NCBI GenBank assembly: GCA_030657355.1
Contig: CP131057.1
Location: forward strand, 393,501-457,500
Direction of reading: 5' to 3'
Length of the DNA stretch: 64,000 bases
Source of the DNA: Radicibacter daui
Lineage (GTDB): Bacteria; Pseudomonadota; Alphaproteobacteria; Radicibacterales; Radicibacteraceae
Shown here: positions 8,397-16,247 of the stretch, piece after piece
How positions within the stretch are numbered: position 1 is the stretch's first letter
Layout: every line of letters starts with the position of its first letter
Made by a program: the position numbers and the translations under genes
Notes under the pieces: generated by a model
Told to the model about the DNA's origin: nothing
Seen by the model: only the letters and a program-made list of their open reading frames with translations
The model's database searches: none

Positions 8397-10258
8397 TCGG
8401 CGGGTTCCTGCATCTGGACGGAAGGCCGGCCGAGGCGAGCCGACTTCTTGCCATGGCGGCGGCCATGACCCCTTCCGCGAGCGGACCCGGATCGCCCCCC
8501 CGGATCGTCTCTCATGTCGAGGGGCCCGTCGCCCTGCTAACCCTGGATTTTACTTCCGGCACGGCAGAGGAAGGTTCTGCGCCAGGCGGAGACGATCTGG
8601 TACTGGCCGCGGACATCCGGCTGGACGAACCCGATCAGGCGCGGAATGAGGCCGGACTGGCCACCCTGCTGACAGAGGCGGGGGAGAGCGGGCTGAGGCG
8701 GCTGGCGGGCGACTTCGCCTTTGCTGCCTGGAACAGGCGGGATCGAACCCTCCTCTGTGCCCGTGACGGTTTTGGCGTGCGGCCCTTCTTCTTCGCCCAT
8801 CGCCCGGATGATCTGTTCGTCTTTGCCTCGCTGCCACGCGGGTTATTTGCCACCGGCCTGATCAAGCGATCGGTCGATCCGGATTATCTGGTAAGTGAAC
8901 TGCTGTTCCAGTTCGACGGGCCGGAACGGTCACTGTTCAAAAGGGTGGAGCGGTTGCCCCCCGGTGGCTGGTTGAGGCTGGCGCCGGGCGCCAGAATCCA
9001 CTCAGGCGTTCACTGGCGCCCGGATTCCGCCATGGCCGGGTCGCGGCGCATTGGCCCCCGGGATGCCGCGGCCGAGCTGTCGTGGCTGACCCAACAGGCC
9101 GTGCGGCGGCGCCTGCCCGCGGCGGGGCCCGTCGCCGCCCATCTCAGCGGCGGGATGGATTCCAGCGCCATCACGATTGTGGCGGCACGCGCCCTGTGCC
9201 CGGCAGGCCGCGAAGTTCTGGCCTATTCCCACAGCCCCGGCCCCTTCAGTTCCTATCGCTTCGGGGGAAATGGACCCTATATCGCGCCCGTGCTGCAGCA
9301 GGAGCCGGATGTTAACTGGCAGCCGGTGCAGATCGGCGATCCGGCTGCCTTTGTGCTGCCGGAGATGGATCCGGACCAGCTTTTTCCGCTGGATGCTTCC
9401 CATCGTGAGAGCCGTGTTTTTGCCGATGCGGCGGCCCGGGGAGCTTCCATGCTGCTATCGGGCTGGGGCGGGGACGAAGGAGCAAGCTACAGGGGGGGCG
9501 GTGTCCTGATGGAGGCCCTGCTGAGAGGACACTGGCTTTATCTGGCGGCGGAGCTGCGCGCCGCCGGGGCAATCCGCCCGGCACTGGGCGGCCTCGCGCC
9601 CCTGCTGCTCCCCGAGACTGTTCGTACAGTCGCACGCCGTCTTGCGGGGCGGCCGTCCTCTTCTCCGGGCATAGCCGTTCTGGCGGCGGGTCTGATGCGT
9701 GCGGAGGCGGTCGCCGGACGTGTCCTGTCCCAGCCAGTAAAGCCCCTTGAAGCCCGGCGGATGCGCCACTCACTGCTGACAGGCCATGGCCTGACCCGGC
9801 GGGTGGAGCAATGGGCCTTGCTGGGAGCCCGCTACGGCATGGCTGCCGGGTTCCCGATGCTGGATCGCCGGCTGGTGGAGTTTGCCCTGTCGCTGCCCAG
9901 CTGGCTTTTCGTGAGCGGGGGCTGGTCGCGCCGGGTATTCCGCGACGCCATGGAAGGTGTGCTGCCCGAAGAACTGCGCTGGAAACCGACGAAAGTCGAC
10001 CTGATGGCCGAGGATCCGGTCCATGTAGCGGCGCAGCGTCCGCTGCTTGCCAGACGGCTGGCGGCTTTGCGGGAACGGGAAGTCATTGCCGGCCTGTTCG
10101 ATCTGGATGCCGTGGCGGCGTGGCTGGCTGACTTGCCTTCGGCGGATATCCTGGCCCGCACCATCGAGACCGGCCAAGGGGACTGGCCCGCCGTGGAACG
10201 GGCCGGCAGCCTCATGCGGGCGTTCCGGGTCATGGCTTATCTGGAACAGCACGGGTGA
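8387..10258 (+). CDS. Asparagine-synthetase-like protein, putative lasso peptide cyclase
   Basis: 623 aa, GTG start with GAGGGG 8 nt upstream, overlapping the ATP-grasp gene by 10 bp. The N-terminal half is a class II glutamine-amidotransferase fold, but the catalytic Cys expected at residue 2 is missing (it begins M-R-L-I-G-G), so it should not release ammonia from glutamine. The C-terminal half has the ATP-pyrophosphatase loop SGGMDS at residues 254-259 and SGWGGDEGASYRGGG. A dead glutaminase joined to an active synthetase domain is the signature of lasso macrolactam synthetases (McjC type) and beta-lactam synthetases. The nearby RRE, HPr-kinase-like protein and precursor-like peptide favour the lasso reading. 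It would adenylate an Asp/Glu side chain and join it to the core N-terminus. Confidence 0.8.
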   Translation: MRLIGGFLHLDGRPAEASRLLAMAAAMTPSASGPGSPPRIVSHVEGPVALLTLDFTSGTAEEGSAPGGDDLVLAADIRLDEPDQARNEAGLATLLTEAGESGLRRLAGDFAFAAWNRRDRTLLCARDGFGVRPFFFAHRPDDLFVFASLPRGLFATGLIKRSVDPDYLVSELLFQFDGPERSLFKRVERLPPGGWLRLAPGARIHSGVHWRPDSAMAGSRRIGPRDAAAELSWLTQQAVRRRLPAAGPVAAHLSGGMDSSAITIVAARALCPAGREVLAYSHSPGPFSSYRFGGNGPYIAPVLQQEPDVNWQPVQIGDPAAFVLPEMDPDQLFPLDASHRESRVFADAAARGASMLLSGWGGDEGASYRGGGVLMEALLRGHWLYLAAELRAAGAIRPALGGLAPLLLPETVRTVARRLAGRPSSSPGIAVLAAGLMRAEAVAGRVLSQPVKPLEARRMRHSLLTGHGLTRRVEQWALLGARYGMAAGFPMLDRRLVEFALSLPSWLFVSGGWSRRVFRDAMEGVLPEELRWKPTKVDLMAEDPVHVAAQRPLLARRLAALREREVIAGLFDLDAVAAWLADLPSADILARTIETGQGDWPAVERAGSLMRAFRVMAYLEQHG

Positions 10259-10340
10259 CAGGGATCACCGTGAGCCACAGGTCGGCAAATTGAATTCTTG
10301 GCGTTGGAAGCGGCGTTCGCGCGGACTTTAATCTGCAAAC

Positions 10341-10637
10341 CTATGCCGTCGGTGCGCCGGACGGGGCAAGCAGGCCACGCTCGCGCAGCGCCGACAGAAA
10401 TTCCTGCACTTCGGCCCGGGCTTGATCCGCATCCACCGCATACTCGGCGGTCAGGCTTGCCACCAGCCCCTCCACGCTCACCGGCTGGGCCAGCAATTCC
10501 CAGATGCGGCTACCGACATCGTTGAGGTTGAAATATTTGCCCGCCGCCACACTCATCATAAGCAACTCCTCACCGACAGCAGCGGTAAGCACCTCGCCGG
10601 TGCGGTGCACCAGATCGGACCTTGCACCTTCATTCAT
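10341..10637 (-). CDS. PqqD-family RiPP recognition element (lasso B1-like)
   Basis: 98 aa from ATG 10637, which has AGGAAGG 8 nt upstream; an in-frame upstream ATG at 10691 lacks such a site. The protein is a single PqqD-like winged helix: VLTAAVGEELLMMSVAAGKYFNLN, then VGSRIWELLAQP, then ADQARAEVQEFLSALRERGLL. This is the standard pattern of stand-alone B1 proteins that bind the leader of a lasso precursor and deliver it to the enzymes. It is the last gene of the minus-strand group, 67 nt after the sulfotransferase. Confidence 0.88.
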   Translation of the reverse strand: MNEGARSDLVHRTGEVLTAAVGEELLMMSVAAGKYFNLNDVGSRIWELLAQPVSVEGLVASLTAEYAVDADQARAEVQEFLSALRERGLLAPSGAPTA

Positions 10638-10704
10638 AGCCGGTTCCTTCCTGTGGCGGCCCATTTGATTGCCGGGAGTGACGTCCTGCATTTTTCCCGG
10701 TTGT

Positions 10705-11544
10705 TCACAGATACCCGAACTCAGCCATCACCGCACCATGCGCAGCTTCAATGGCGGATGCCTGGTCAGGGGTCAGGGCATCGCGCCAGCTGCCGACCCG
10801 GCCGGCGCGGAAGAAAGGCGCCGTCGATTCCAGCCGGCGCTCGCGAAAACCCTTCTCCGTCTCCTGGCGTTGCAGCTCGCTGAAATCGGATTGGCGGACG
10901 GCCCGCGCCAGTTCATCCGGTGTCGCTTCCAGTCCCAGAAAAGTGGCGGCGCGGCCAAAGAAGCCCGCCGTATCGGCGCGCAGGTCCTCGTAGCGCAGCA
11001 CATGTACCGGTACGTCACGCTGTGCGGTCCAGCTGCGCACATGGCTGCTCCAGTCCAGAAGCGGCTGGGAAAGCTGTTCATGGTGCGGTTTGTTCCCGCC
11101 CATGCGCGTACTGCCAGACAGCATCTGCTCGACGACCCTTCCGATCGGCAGGCCGGTATGGAAGGCCAGGGACACGGCAACATCGCGGGGGTCCCGAAGG
11201 ATGTAGACTGCCGCGCGGGCGGGGCGCCCCAAGACAGGGCTGCCATTGGCAAGATGGCAATAAGCCTCGTGCAGCTTGATGAAGACGTCGAGATCGGCCG
11301 CTTCCCGCCAGGCTTCCTCCATCAGGGCCGGGCGTATCCTGTCGCATTCGTCCCTAGTGAGCAGAAAAGTGTCGACCAGGGTCAGCTCTTCGGCCACCTG
11401 CCTGGTCACCAGGCTAAGCGTGGCCAGGCCGATATCGTTGATATCTTGCGGATCCGACCGACGGCACAGCAGATTGGCCAGTAGCAGGCGCAGCCAGGTG
11501 TTTCCCGATTTGGGATAGGAGACCAGCCAGACCGGCCCGGACAT
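10705..11544 (-). CDS. Sulfotransferase domain protein
   Basis: 279 aa. The 5'-phosphosulfate loop is at residues 9-17 (SYPKSGNTW) and the 3'-phosphate motif is ILRDPRDVAVSL near residue 115-125. RYEDLRADTAGFFGRAATFLGL and a C-terminal GSWRDALTPDQ motif complete the PAPS-dependent sulfotransferase fold. Its ATG overlaps the stop of the HPr-kinase-like gene by 1 nt (TAATG), so the two are translationally coupled. Homologous genes occur in some lasso peptide clusters. Here it may sulfate the peptide or another small molecule, which is inference. Confidence 0.88.
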   Translation of the reverse strand: MSGPVWLVSYPKSGNTWLRLLLANLLCRRSDPQDINDIGLATLSLVTRQVAEELTLVDTFLLTRDECDRIRPALMEEAWREAADLDVFIKLHEAYCHLANGSPVLGRPARAAVYILRDPRDVAVSLAFHTGLPIGRVVEQMLSGSTRMGGNKPHHEQLSQPLLDWSSHVRSWTAQRDVPVHVLRYEDLRADTAGFFGRAATFLGLEATPDELARAVRQSDFSELQRQETEKGFRERRLESTAPFFRAGRVGSWRDALTPDQASAIEAAHGAVMAEFGYL

Positions 11545-12467
11545 TACCCGGCCCTCGTCATCGCATCCAGAACCAGGGTAGCGCTGGCGTCCAGATGTTC
11601 CAGACCGCGTGTGCGTTCCAGCCGGAAGACGGGTACCCGGTCCAGCAGCGCCGCGATCTGGAGGAACAGCAGCGGGTCGTGGCCCATGCAGCGGGCAAGG
11701 GAGGGGCGATAGACTTCCCTCCGCAGCAGGGAGGCGGCATCCGCCAATGCAAGGCGCTCAATTCCGGGCGGGCCCGGCGGGAGCGTGTTCTCCCGTGTTC
11801 GCAGCAGGATCACGGCTGCCAGGGGGCACGCGTCCCCTGCGCGTTCCACGGGCGACGACGGAGCAACATGGAACTTGCGCATGTGGCTACGAATGGGCGC
11901 TCCTTGCCGCTCGGCCAGGGTCAGATGCTCGATGGCATCGGCCCATAACCGGTGCTGGCGTCCGTCCGGCCAGACCACAGGAGTACCATCGGGGCCATCG
12001 GTGCGGATGGCGGCGATATCGTCGCCCACAAAATCGGCGCCAGCCTGACACAAAGCAGCCGACAGGGTCGATTTTCCCGCTCCTGTTGGCCCGCACAGGG
12101 TAATGGCCTGGCCTTTCCAGGCCACCGTGGCGGCATGCAGCGCCAGCAACCGGCGCTGATGCAGGATGGCGGCAAAGCCAGTCGACAGAATGAAGGGGGC
12201 GATGTCAGTCTCGGTGACGGCGCTCAAGGGCTGGGCTACGATTTCCCGTCCGTCATGGACCATCAGCCGGACAACGCCGGGCACTTCGAGATAGAAACGC
12301 CGTCCGACCAGCCGCCAGGCCGTTCCCACGTAGTCTGGCGTGTTCGGGTCATCAGGAATTTCCCCGATGCTCACACTCACGTCTGGGTCCGGCACGGGAG
12401 GAACCGCGAGCCCGCCCGGCAGGTTCAAGGTGGCAGCGACCGACAGGCCACAGATCGAATAATACAC
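11544..12467 (-). CDS. HPr-kinase-like protein (putative peptide kinase)
   Basis: 307 aa, GTG start. Walker A GPTGAGKST is at residues 126-134, preceded by LLALHAATVAWKGQAITL and followed by GADFVGDDIAAI, the layout of the HprK/P catalytic domain without the usual N-terminal regulatory domain. In lasso clusters of the paeninodin type, such kinases phosphorylate the C-terminal Ser of the precursor. The gene lies 21 nt downstream of a short peptide gene that ends in Ser, which fits. Hexuronate or HPr regulation is unlikely because no PTS genes are near. Confidence 0.82.
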   Translation of the reverse strand: MYYSICGLSVAATLNLPGGLAVPPVPDPDVSVSIGEIPDDPNTPDYVGTAWRLVGRRFYLEVPGVVRLMVHDGREIVAQPLSAVTETDIAPFILSTGFAAILHQRRLLALHAATVAWKGQAITLCGPTGAGKSTLSAALCQAGADFVGDDIAAIRTDGPDGTPVVWPDGRQHRLWADAIEHLTLAERQGAPIRSHMRKFHVAPSSPVERAGDACPLAAVILLRTRENTLPPGPPGIERLALADAASLLRREVYRPSLARCMGHDPLLFLQIAALLDRVPVFRLERTRGLEHLDASATLVLDAMTRAG

Positions 12468-12488
12468 CGGACCGCAATCTGGAAGATG

Positions 12489-12656
12489 TCAGGAACCGGT
12501 GGCCGGTGAAGCTTCGGTCGGATTGGCGAAGGCTTTGCCCTCGGTCAGGCTGCGGATGCTCTGGTCGCGGATCAAGGGCTTGTTCCAGACCTTCATCGCA
12601 GGTTTGTAGCCTGCCTTCTCGGCGTCGGGCTGTTCGTCGCTGTTTGTCGGGTTCAT
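12489..12656 (-). CDS. Putative lasso-type RiPP precursor peptide (55 aa)
   Basis: Found by reading the minus strand: ATG 12656, or an in-frame ATG 12665 that adds M-Q-D; stop TGA at 12489. The leader has a W-N-K-P-L-I motif (residues 24-29) like the Y/W-x-x-P-x-L element bound by RRE proteins, and ends in R-S-L-T-E. Thr is then at -2, and the predicted core is GKAFANPTEASPATGS: Gly1 could form an isopeptide bond with Glu9 (9-residue ring), and the C-terminal residue is Ser, a site phosphorylated by HPr-like kinases in related clusters. The short tail (ASPATGS) has no bulky plug residue, so threading is uncertain. It is first in the minus-strand operon, 21 nt before the kinase-like gene. Confidence 0.68.
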   Translation of the reverse strand: MNPTNSDEQPDAEKAGYKPAMKVWNKPLIRDQSIRSLTEGKAFANPTEASPATGS

Positions 12657-12701
12657 GTCTTGCATCTCGATCCGGTAGGCTTATTCCAGACATATACAGT
12701 A

Positions 12702-12710
12702 ACTATAGCA
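12702..12710 (-). promoter_or_regulatory. Candidate extended -10 promoter of the precursor operon
   Basis: On the minus strand TGCTATAGT matches an extended -10 (TGnTATAaT), 37-46 nt upstream of the two possible precursor starts. No clear -35 box is visible. Confidence 0.35.
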
Positions 12711-13038
12711 AGACCTGGCTGTACTGATAAGTGCTTATGCGCAACAAGAGATCGCGGCGACGCTACGGCCAACTCAGCTACAGCGCTCGTTACCCTTCTT
12801 GAGGATGCCCAGTGCTGCCTCTTCCATGCGATTCCAGCCTGGTTGCGGCGGAACCTTCCTTAAAGATGGAGGGGCCACACCGCACACAGGCCGGAATATG
12901 GCTTTCCCGTTATTCAGCCTCTGGCCTGAACGTCCGGGTTTTCGTCATCGTGCAGACCAGGCAGCGCGGCCGGCTGGATCAGCGCCGGTTCGCGACGGTT
13001 CTGTTTTTTTGCCGGGCAAAGGGAGAAAAGGGTCAACC
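12711..13038. other. Intergenic region, no gene recognised
   Basis: This stretch between the RiPP precursor and the DUF1479 gene has only short frames without ribosome binding sites. I searched it for the missing leader peptidase (Cys-His-Asp transglutaminase-like) and saw nothing. It may contain decayed sequence at the right border of the cluster. Confidence 0.4.
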
Positions 13039-14289
13039 TTACCAGGCCTCAAACCCCATCTGCTTGCGCCCGAGCGGCGTCAGGTCGGCTTCCCGCGCGC
13101 GACCGTCAAAACCGATCTCGTAGTTCTCCGCGGCAAAGTCCGGCGCGCTTTGGCCTTGCAGGAAATGCGGGCGCTGTTTTTCCAGATAGGCGGCATTCTT
13201 TCCGCACCAGGGCGCCGCGCCGATATAGATGACATTGCTGTAGCCCTTGCCGTCATGCCGGTCTTCGACGGCATGCACCACGTCGCTGTGCCACCACACC
13301 GTGTCACCGGGCTCTACCCGCGGGATGGGGGTAAGGGCCGGCAGCAGCAGGCTGTGCCATTCGGCATTGGCGGAAAGGGCGCGGCCGGGTTCGGCACCGC
13401 ACAGGCTTTCTTCCGGCACGTCGCTGAGCAGCGGGCGCAGCAGCATGTAGGCGATGGCGTTCGCGATGGGTAGCAGCTGGAGCGTGCCGTCGCCCGGCCC
13501 CTGCGCCGTCAGCGCCGTCCAGCCCTGATAGGTGCGGAACATGCTGCACACGGCGGGGGAGGGAATTTCGGATGTCTCCGTGCGCCAGGCGGCATCGAAC
13601 GGATCATAGTCCCGCCAGTCGCCCGAAAAGACATGGCGGTAGACCTGCCGATACCCCTCGTCGATCCAGCGCTCGACGGAGCCGCCATCCATGTGCGGGG
13701 AAAGGCCGAGTGTGGCATCGCCCGGTTCACGCCGCCGGATGCGGTCAGCATAGGTGCATTCACGGTCGGGGATGAAATAGCTCTGCCCGCCCGGCCCCTG
13801 ATGGTGCCAGAGCCCGTTGAGGAAAGCGCGGGTGCGCGCCAGTTCCTCACCCTGCCGTGCCTGCATCTGCGGTTTTGACCAGTAGATGCCAAAAATCTGC
13901 GGCCGGCCGGCCTTCAGCTTGCTGAAATATTTGTCGAGATCAGGGTCAACCTTCTGCTCGCCGTAGCGGTTGCGGGTCAGATACTCGCCGATCTCCTCAT
14001 TCCAGCAGCCGGCCTGCTCCTTCGAGTAGACGCCGCGCACCACGGCCGCGCCGCGACGCCGTATCAGCGCCTCCTCGGCCGGGGTAATGCGCCCGGCGGC
14101 GATATCGCTATAGGCGATTTCCGGGATCACCGGCTGCCCGGCTTCGCGGGCGGCGACGATCTGCGCCACTTCGCTGCGGAAGTGCTCTTCCATCCCGGCA
14201 AAGCGTCCGGCCAGGTCCGGCAGCCCTGCACGCAGGCGCTTCTTGGCATCCCGGATGGCGGCCGGGAGGTCCTTCACGATGAGGCTCAT
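13039..14289 (-). CDS. DUF1479 family protein (YbiU-like, probable non-haem iron dioxygenase fold)
   Basis: 416 aa from ATG 14289, chosen over an upstream in-frame start because GAGGAAA lies 8 nt before it. The sequence follows the DUF1479/YbiU family: ALIRRRGAAVVRGVYSKEQA, LSPHMDGGSVERW and VEPGDTVWWHSDVVHAVED. H-x-D in SPHMDGG and the late H in DVVHAVED fit the iron triad of the phytanoyl-CoA/2OG dioxygenase fold. The natural substrate of this family is not established. It stands alone between the RiPP-like cluster and the uronate locus and could belong to either or neither. Confidence 0.87.
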   Translation of the reverse strand: MSLIVKDLPAAIRDAKKRLRAGLPDLAGRFAGMEEHFRSEVAQIVAAREAGQPVIPEIAYSDIAAGRITPAEEALIRRRGAAVVRGVYSKEQAGCWNEEIGEYLTRNRYGEQKVDPDLDKYFSKLKAGRPQIFGIYWSKPQMQARQGEELARTRAFLNGLWHHQGPGGQSYFIPDRECTYADRIRRREPGDATLGLSPHMDGGSVERWIDEGYRQVYRHVFSGDWRDYDPFDAAWRTETSEIPSPAVCSMFRTYQGWTALTAQGPGDGTLQLLPIANAIAYMLLRPLLSDVPEESLCGAEPGRALSANAEWHSLLLPALTPIPRVEPGDTVWWHSDVVHAVEDRHDGKGYSNVIYIGAAPWCGKNAAYLEKQRPHFLQGQSAPDFAAENYEIGFDGRAREADLTPLGRKQMGFEAW

Positions 14290-14388
14290 GGCGTCGTTTC
14301 CTCGATATCCCGTCGGAAAGCGGCGCTGCTCTTTTGATGGCAGCACTCGCCGGACCTGCGTCCGCCGGCAAGCCTATCACCGCCGGCA

Positions 14389-14411
14389 GGCGAAAGCCGA
14401 TGGCTTTCGCC
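14389..14411. repeat. Inverted repeat upstream of the DUF1479 gene
   Basis: GGCGAAAGCC / GGCTTTCGCC form a 10-bp stem around GAT. It lies about 100 nt upstream of the DUF1479 start with no T-tract. It could be an operator or an RNA hairpin. Confidence 0.45.
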
Positions 14412-14807
14412 GGGCAAGCAATCTTCTGAGCGTCCGGACCGTCCCTGCGCCGGTTTCGTCGCTGGCGCGGCATCCCGGAAAACAGTCGCCTCCGTTGCCG
14501 CGCCGCCACCGGTCAGGGGCGGCGGAGTCACCATAAAAAATCGCCGCGATGTGGTCGGGCGGGTGCGTCATTTGGTGGCAGGGCGGGACGCCCTTATGGC
14601 GAGACAGCTGCGATGGCCGGCGGAATACACAAAGTTTTTGCAGGAGAATCAGCTCGCTATTCTGCTACCATACTAGTGTCCACGCCTGTTTTTGATGAGA
14701 TGAACGTCATCATACAAATCTTGTTTTTTCGTATGTTGACATTCCCTGATCATGCCTTAGTGTCCCATCTCAATAAAAAACAGGTACCCTCCGTTTTTAG
14801 GGATCAC
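14412..14807. other. Intergenic region with candidate uronate-operon control sites
   Basis: No gene is recognised. The right half is clearly more AT-rich than its surroundings. It contains a TTGACA (14736-14741) that could be the -35 of the uxaC/TRAP operon, and the imperfect inverted repeat at 14707-14739. The -10 is not obvious. Confidence 0.4.
14707..14739. promoter_or_regulatory. Candidate regulator site upstream of uxaC
   Basis: TCATCATACAA (14707-14717) and TCGTATGTTGA (14729-14739) are imperfect inverted copies (9 of 11 positions match). The right arm overlaps the candidate TTGACA box. The GntR protein encoded further down the operon is the obvious candidate to bind here. Confidence 0.35.
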
Positions 14808-16217
14808 ATGGAAACGCTCATTCATCCTGACCGGCTTCTGCCGGCGGATTCCAATACCCGTTCCATTGCTCGCGAGCTTTATGCCGCCGTCTCGGACCTG
14901 CCGATCGTCAGCCCGCACGGGCACACCGATCCGCGCTGGTTCGCCGAGAACGAGAAGTTCGCCGATCCGGCCTCGCTGCTGATCGTGCCGGATCATTACA
15001 TTTTCCGCATGCTGTTCTCGCAGGGCGTGAAGCTGGAAGATCTGGGTGTGCCGCGCCGCGATGGCGGCCCGGTGGAGACCGATGGCCGCAAGATCTGGCG
15101 TCTGTTCGCCGAGAATTATTACCTCTTCCGCGGCACGCCGACCCGCATGTGGTTCGACCACACGATGGAAACCCTGTTCGGCCTTTCCGAACGGCTGACG
15201 CCGAAGAATGCTGACAGGATTTACGACCACATCGCCGGCCTGCTGGCGAGCGAGGGCTTCCGTCCGCGGGCTCTCTACGAGCGTTTTGGCCTTGAAGCGC
15301 TGGCGACGACCGAAGGCGCACTCGACGATCTCAAATGGCACCGCCAGATCAAGGAGAGCGGCTGGAAGGGCAAGGTGATCACAGCCTACCGCCCGGATGC
15401 TGTTGTTGATCCGGATTTTGAAGGTTTCGGCGCCAATCTCGACGAGCTTGGCAGCATTACCGGCTGCGATACTGGCAGCTGGAAGGGCTATCTCGACGCT
15501 CACCGCAAGCGCCGGGACTATTTCAAGAGCTTTGGCGCCACCTCGACCGACCATGGCCATGCCACGGCAGAGACCGCGAACCTTTCGGGCAGTGAAGCAG
15601 CGGCCCTGTTCGACAAGGTGCGCTCGGGCAAGGGCAGCGCGGCGGACCACAATCTCTTCCGCGCTCAGATGCTGACGGAAATGGCCAAGATGAGCCTTGA
15701 TGACGGCCTCGTCTTCCAGATCCATCCGGGGTCGTCGCGCAACCACTCCGCCCCGATGCTGGAGCGCTTTGGCCGCGATAAAGGCTTCGATATCCCGACG
15801 CGCACCGACTATGTGAAGGCACTGAAGCCGATGCTCGACTGTGTCGGGCTGGAGGCCGGCCTCACCGTCATCGTCTTTACCCTTGATGAAACCAGCTATG
15901 CCCGTGAACTGGCGCCGCTGGCCGGCGTCTATCCGGCCCTCAAGCTCGGCCCGGCATGGTGGTTCCACGATAGTCCCGAAGGCATGCGCCGCTTCCGCGA
16001 AATGACCACGGAAACGGCCGGGTTCTACAACACCGTCGGCTTCAACGACGATACCCGTGCCTTCCCTTCGATACCGGCGCGCCATGATGTGGCGCGGCGG
16101 GTAGATTGCGCCTTCCTCGCGCGCCTTGTGGCCGAGCATCGCCTCGACCACGACGAGGCGCTCGAGCTGGCGCATGACCTGGCGTACGGCCTCGCGAAGC
16201 GGGCCTACAAACTCTGA
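14808..16217 (+). CDS. uxaC: Glucuronate isomerase
   Basis: 469 aa from ATG 14808 with AGGGA just upstream, matching the ~470-aa UxaC family. Family motifs: PIVSPHGHTDPRWFAEN near residue 35 (metal-binding H-x-H), DHYIFRMLFSQGVKLEDLG, WFDHTMETLFGL, VFQIHPGSSRNHS and KLGPAWWFHDSPEGM. It interconverts D-glucuronate and D-fructuronate, and D-galacturonate and D-tagaturonate, in the cytoplasm. It is the first gene of the uronate locus, 30 nt before the TRAP binding protein. Confidence 0.96.
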   Translation: METLIHPDRLLPADSNTRSIARELYAAVSDLPIVSPHGHTDPRWFAENEKFADPASLLIVPDHYIFRMLFSQGVKLEDLGVPRRDGGPVETDGRKIWRLFAENYYLFRGTPTRMWFDHTMETLFGLSERLTPKNADRIYDHIAGLLASEGFRPRALYERFGLEALATTEGALDDLKWHRQIKESGWKGKVITAYRPDAVVDPDFEGFGANLDELGSITGCDTGSWKGYLDAHRKRRDYFKSFGATSTDHGHATAETANLSGSEAAALFDKVRSGKGSAADHNLFRAQMLTEMAKMSLDDGLVFQIHPGSSRNHSAPMLERFGRDKGFDIPTRTDYVKALKPMLDCVGLEAGLTVIVFTLDETSYARELAPLAGVYPALKLGPAWWFHDSPEGMRRFREMTTETAGFYNTVGFNDDTRAFPSIPARHDVARRVDCAFLARLVAEHRLDHDEALELAHDLAYGLAKRAYKL

Positions 16218-16247
16218 AAACCCAGAACAAAAAACGGGAGGAAATGA

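Noticed and set aside
10341-10637. The PqqD-like gene as evidence of PQQ biosynthesis for the gcd enzyme
   Set aside because: PqqD homologs also serve as stand-alone RRE proteins; no pqqA, B, C or E is near and the neighbours are RiPP-type.
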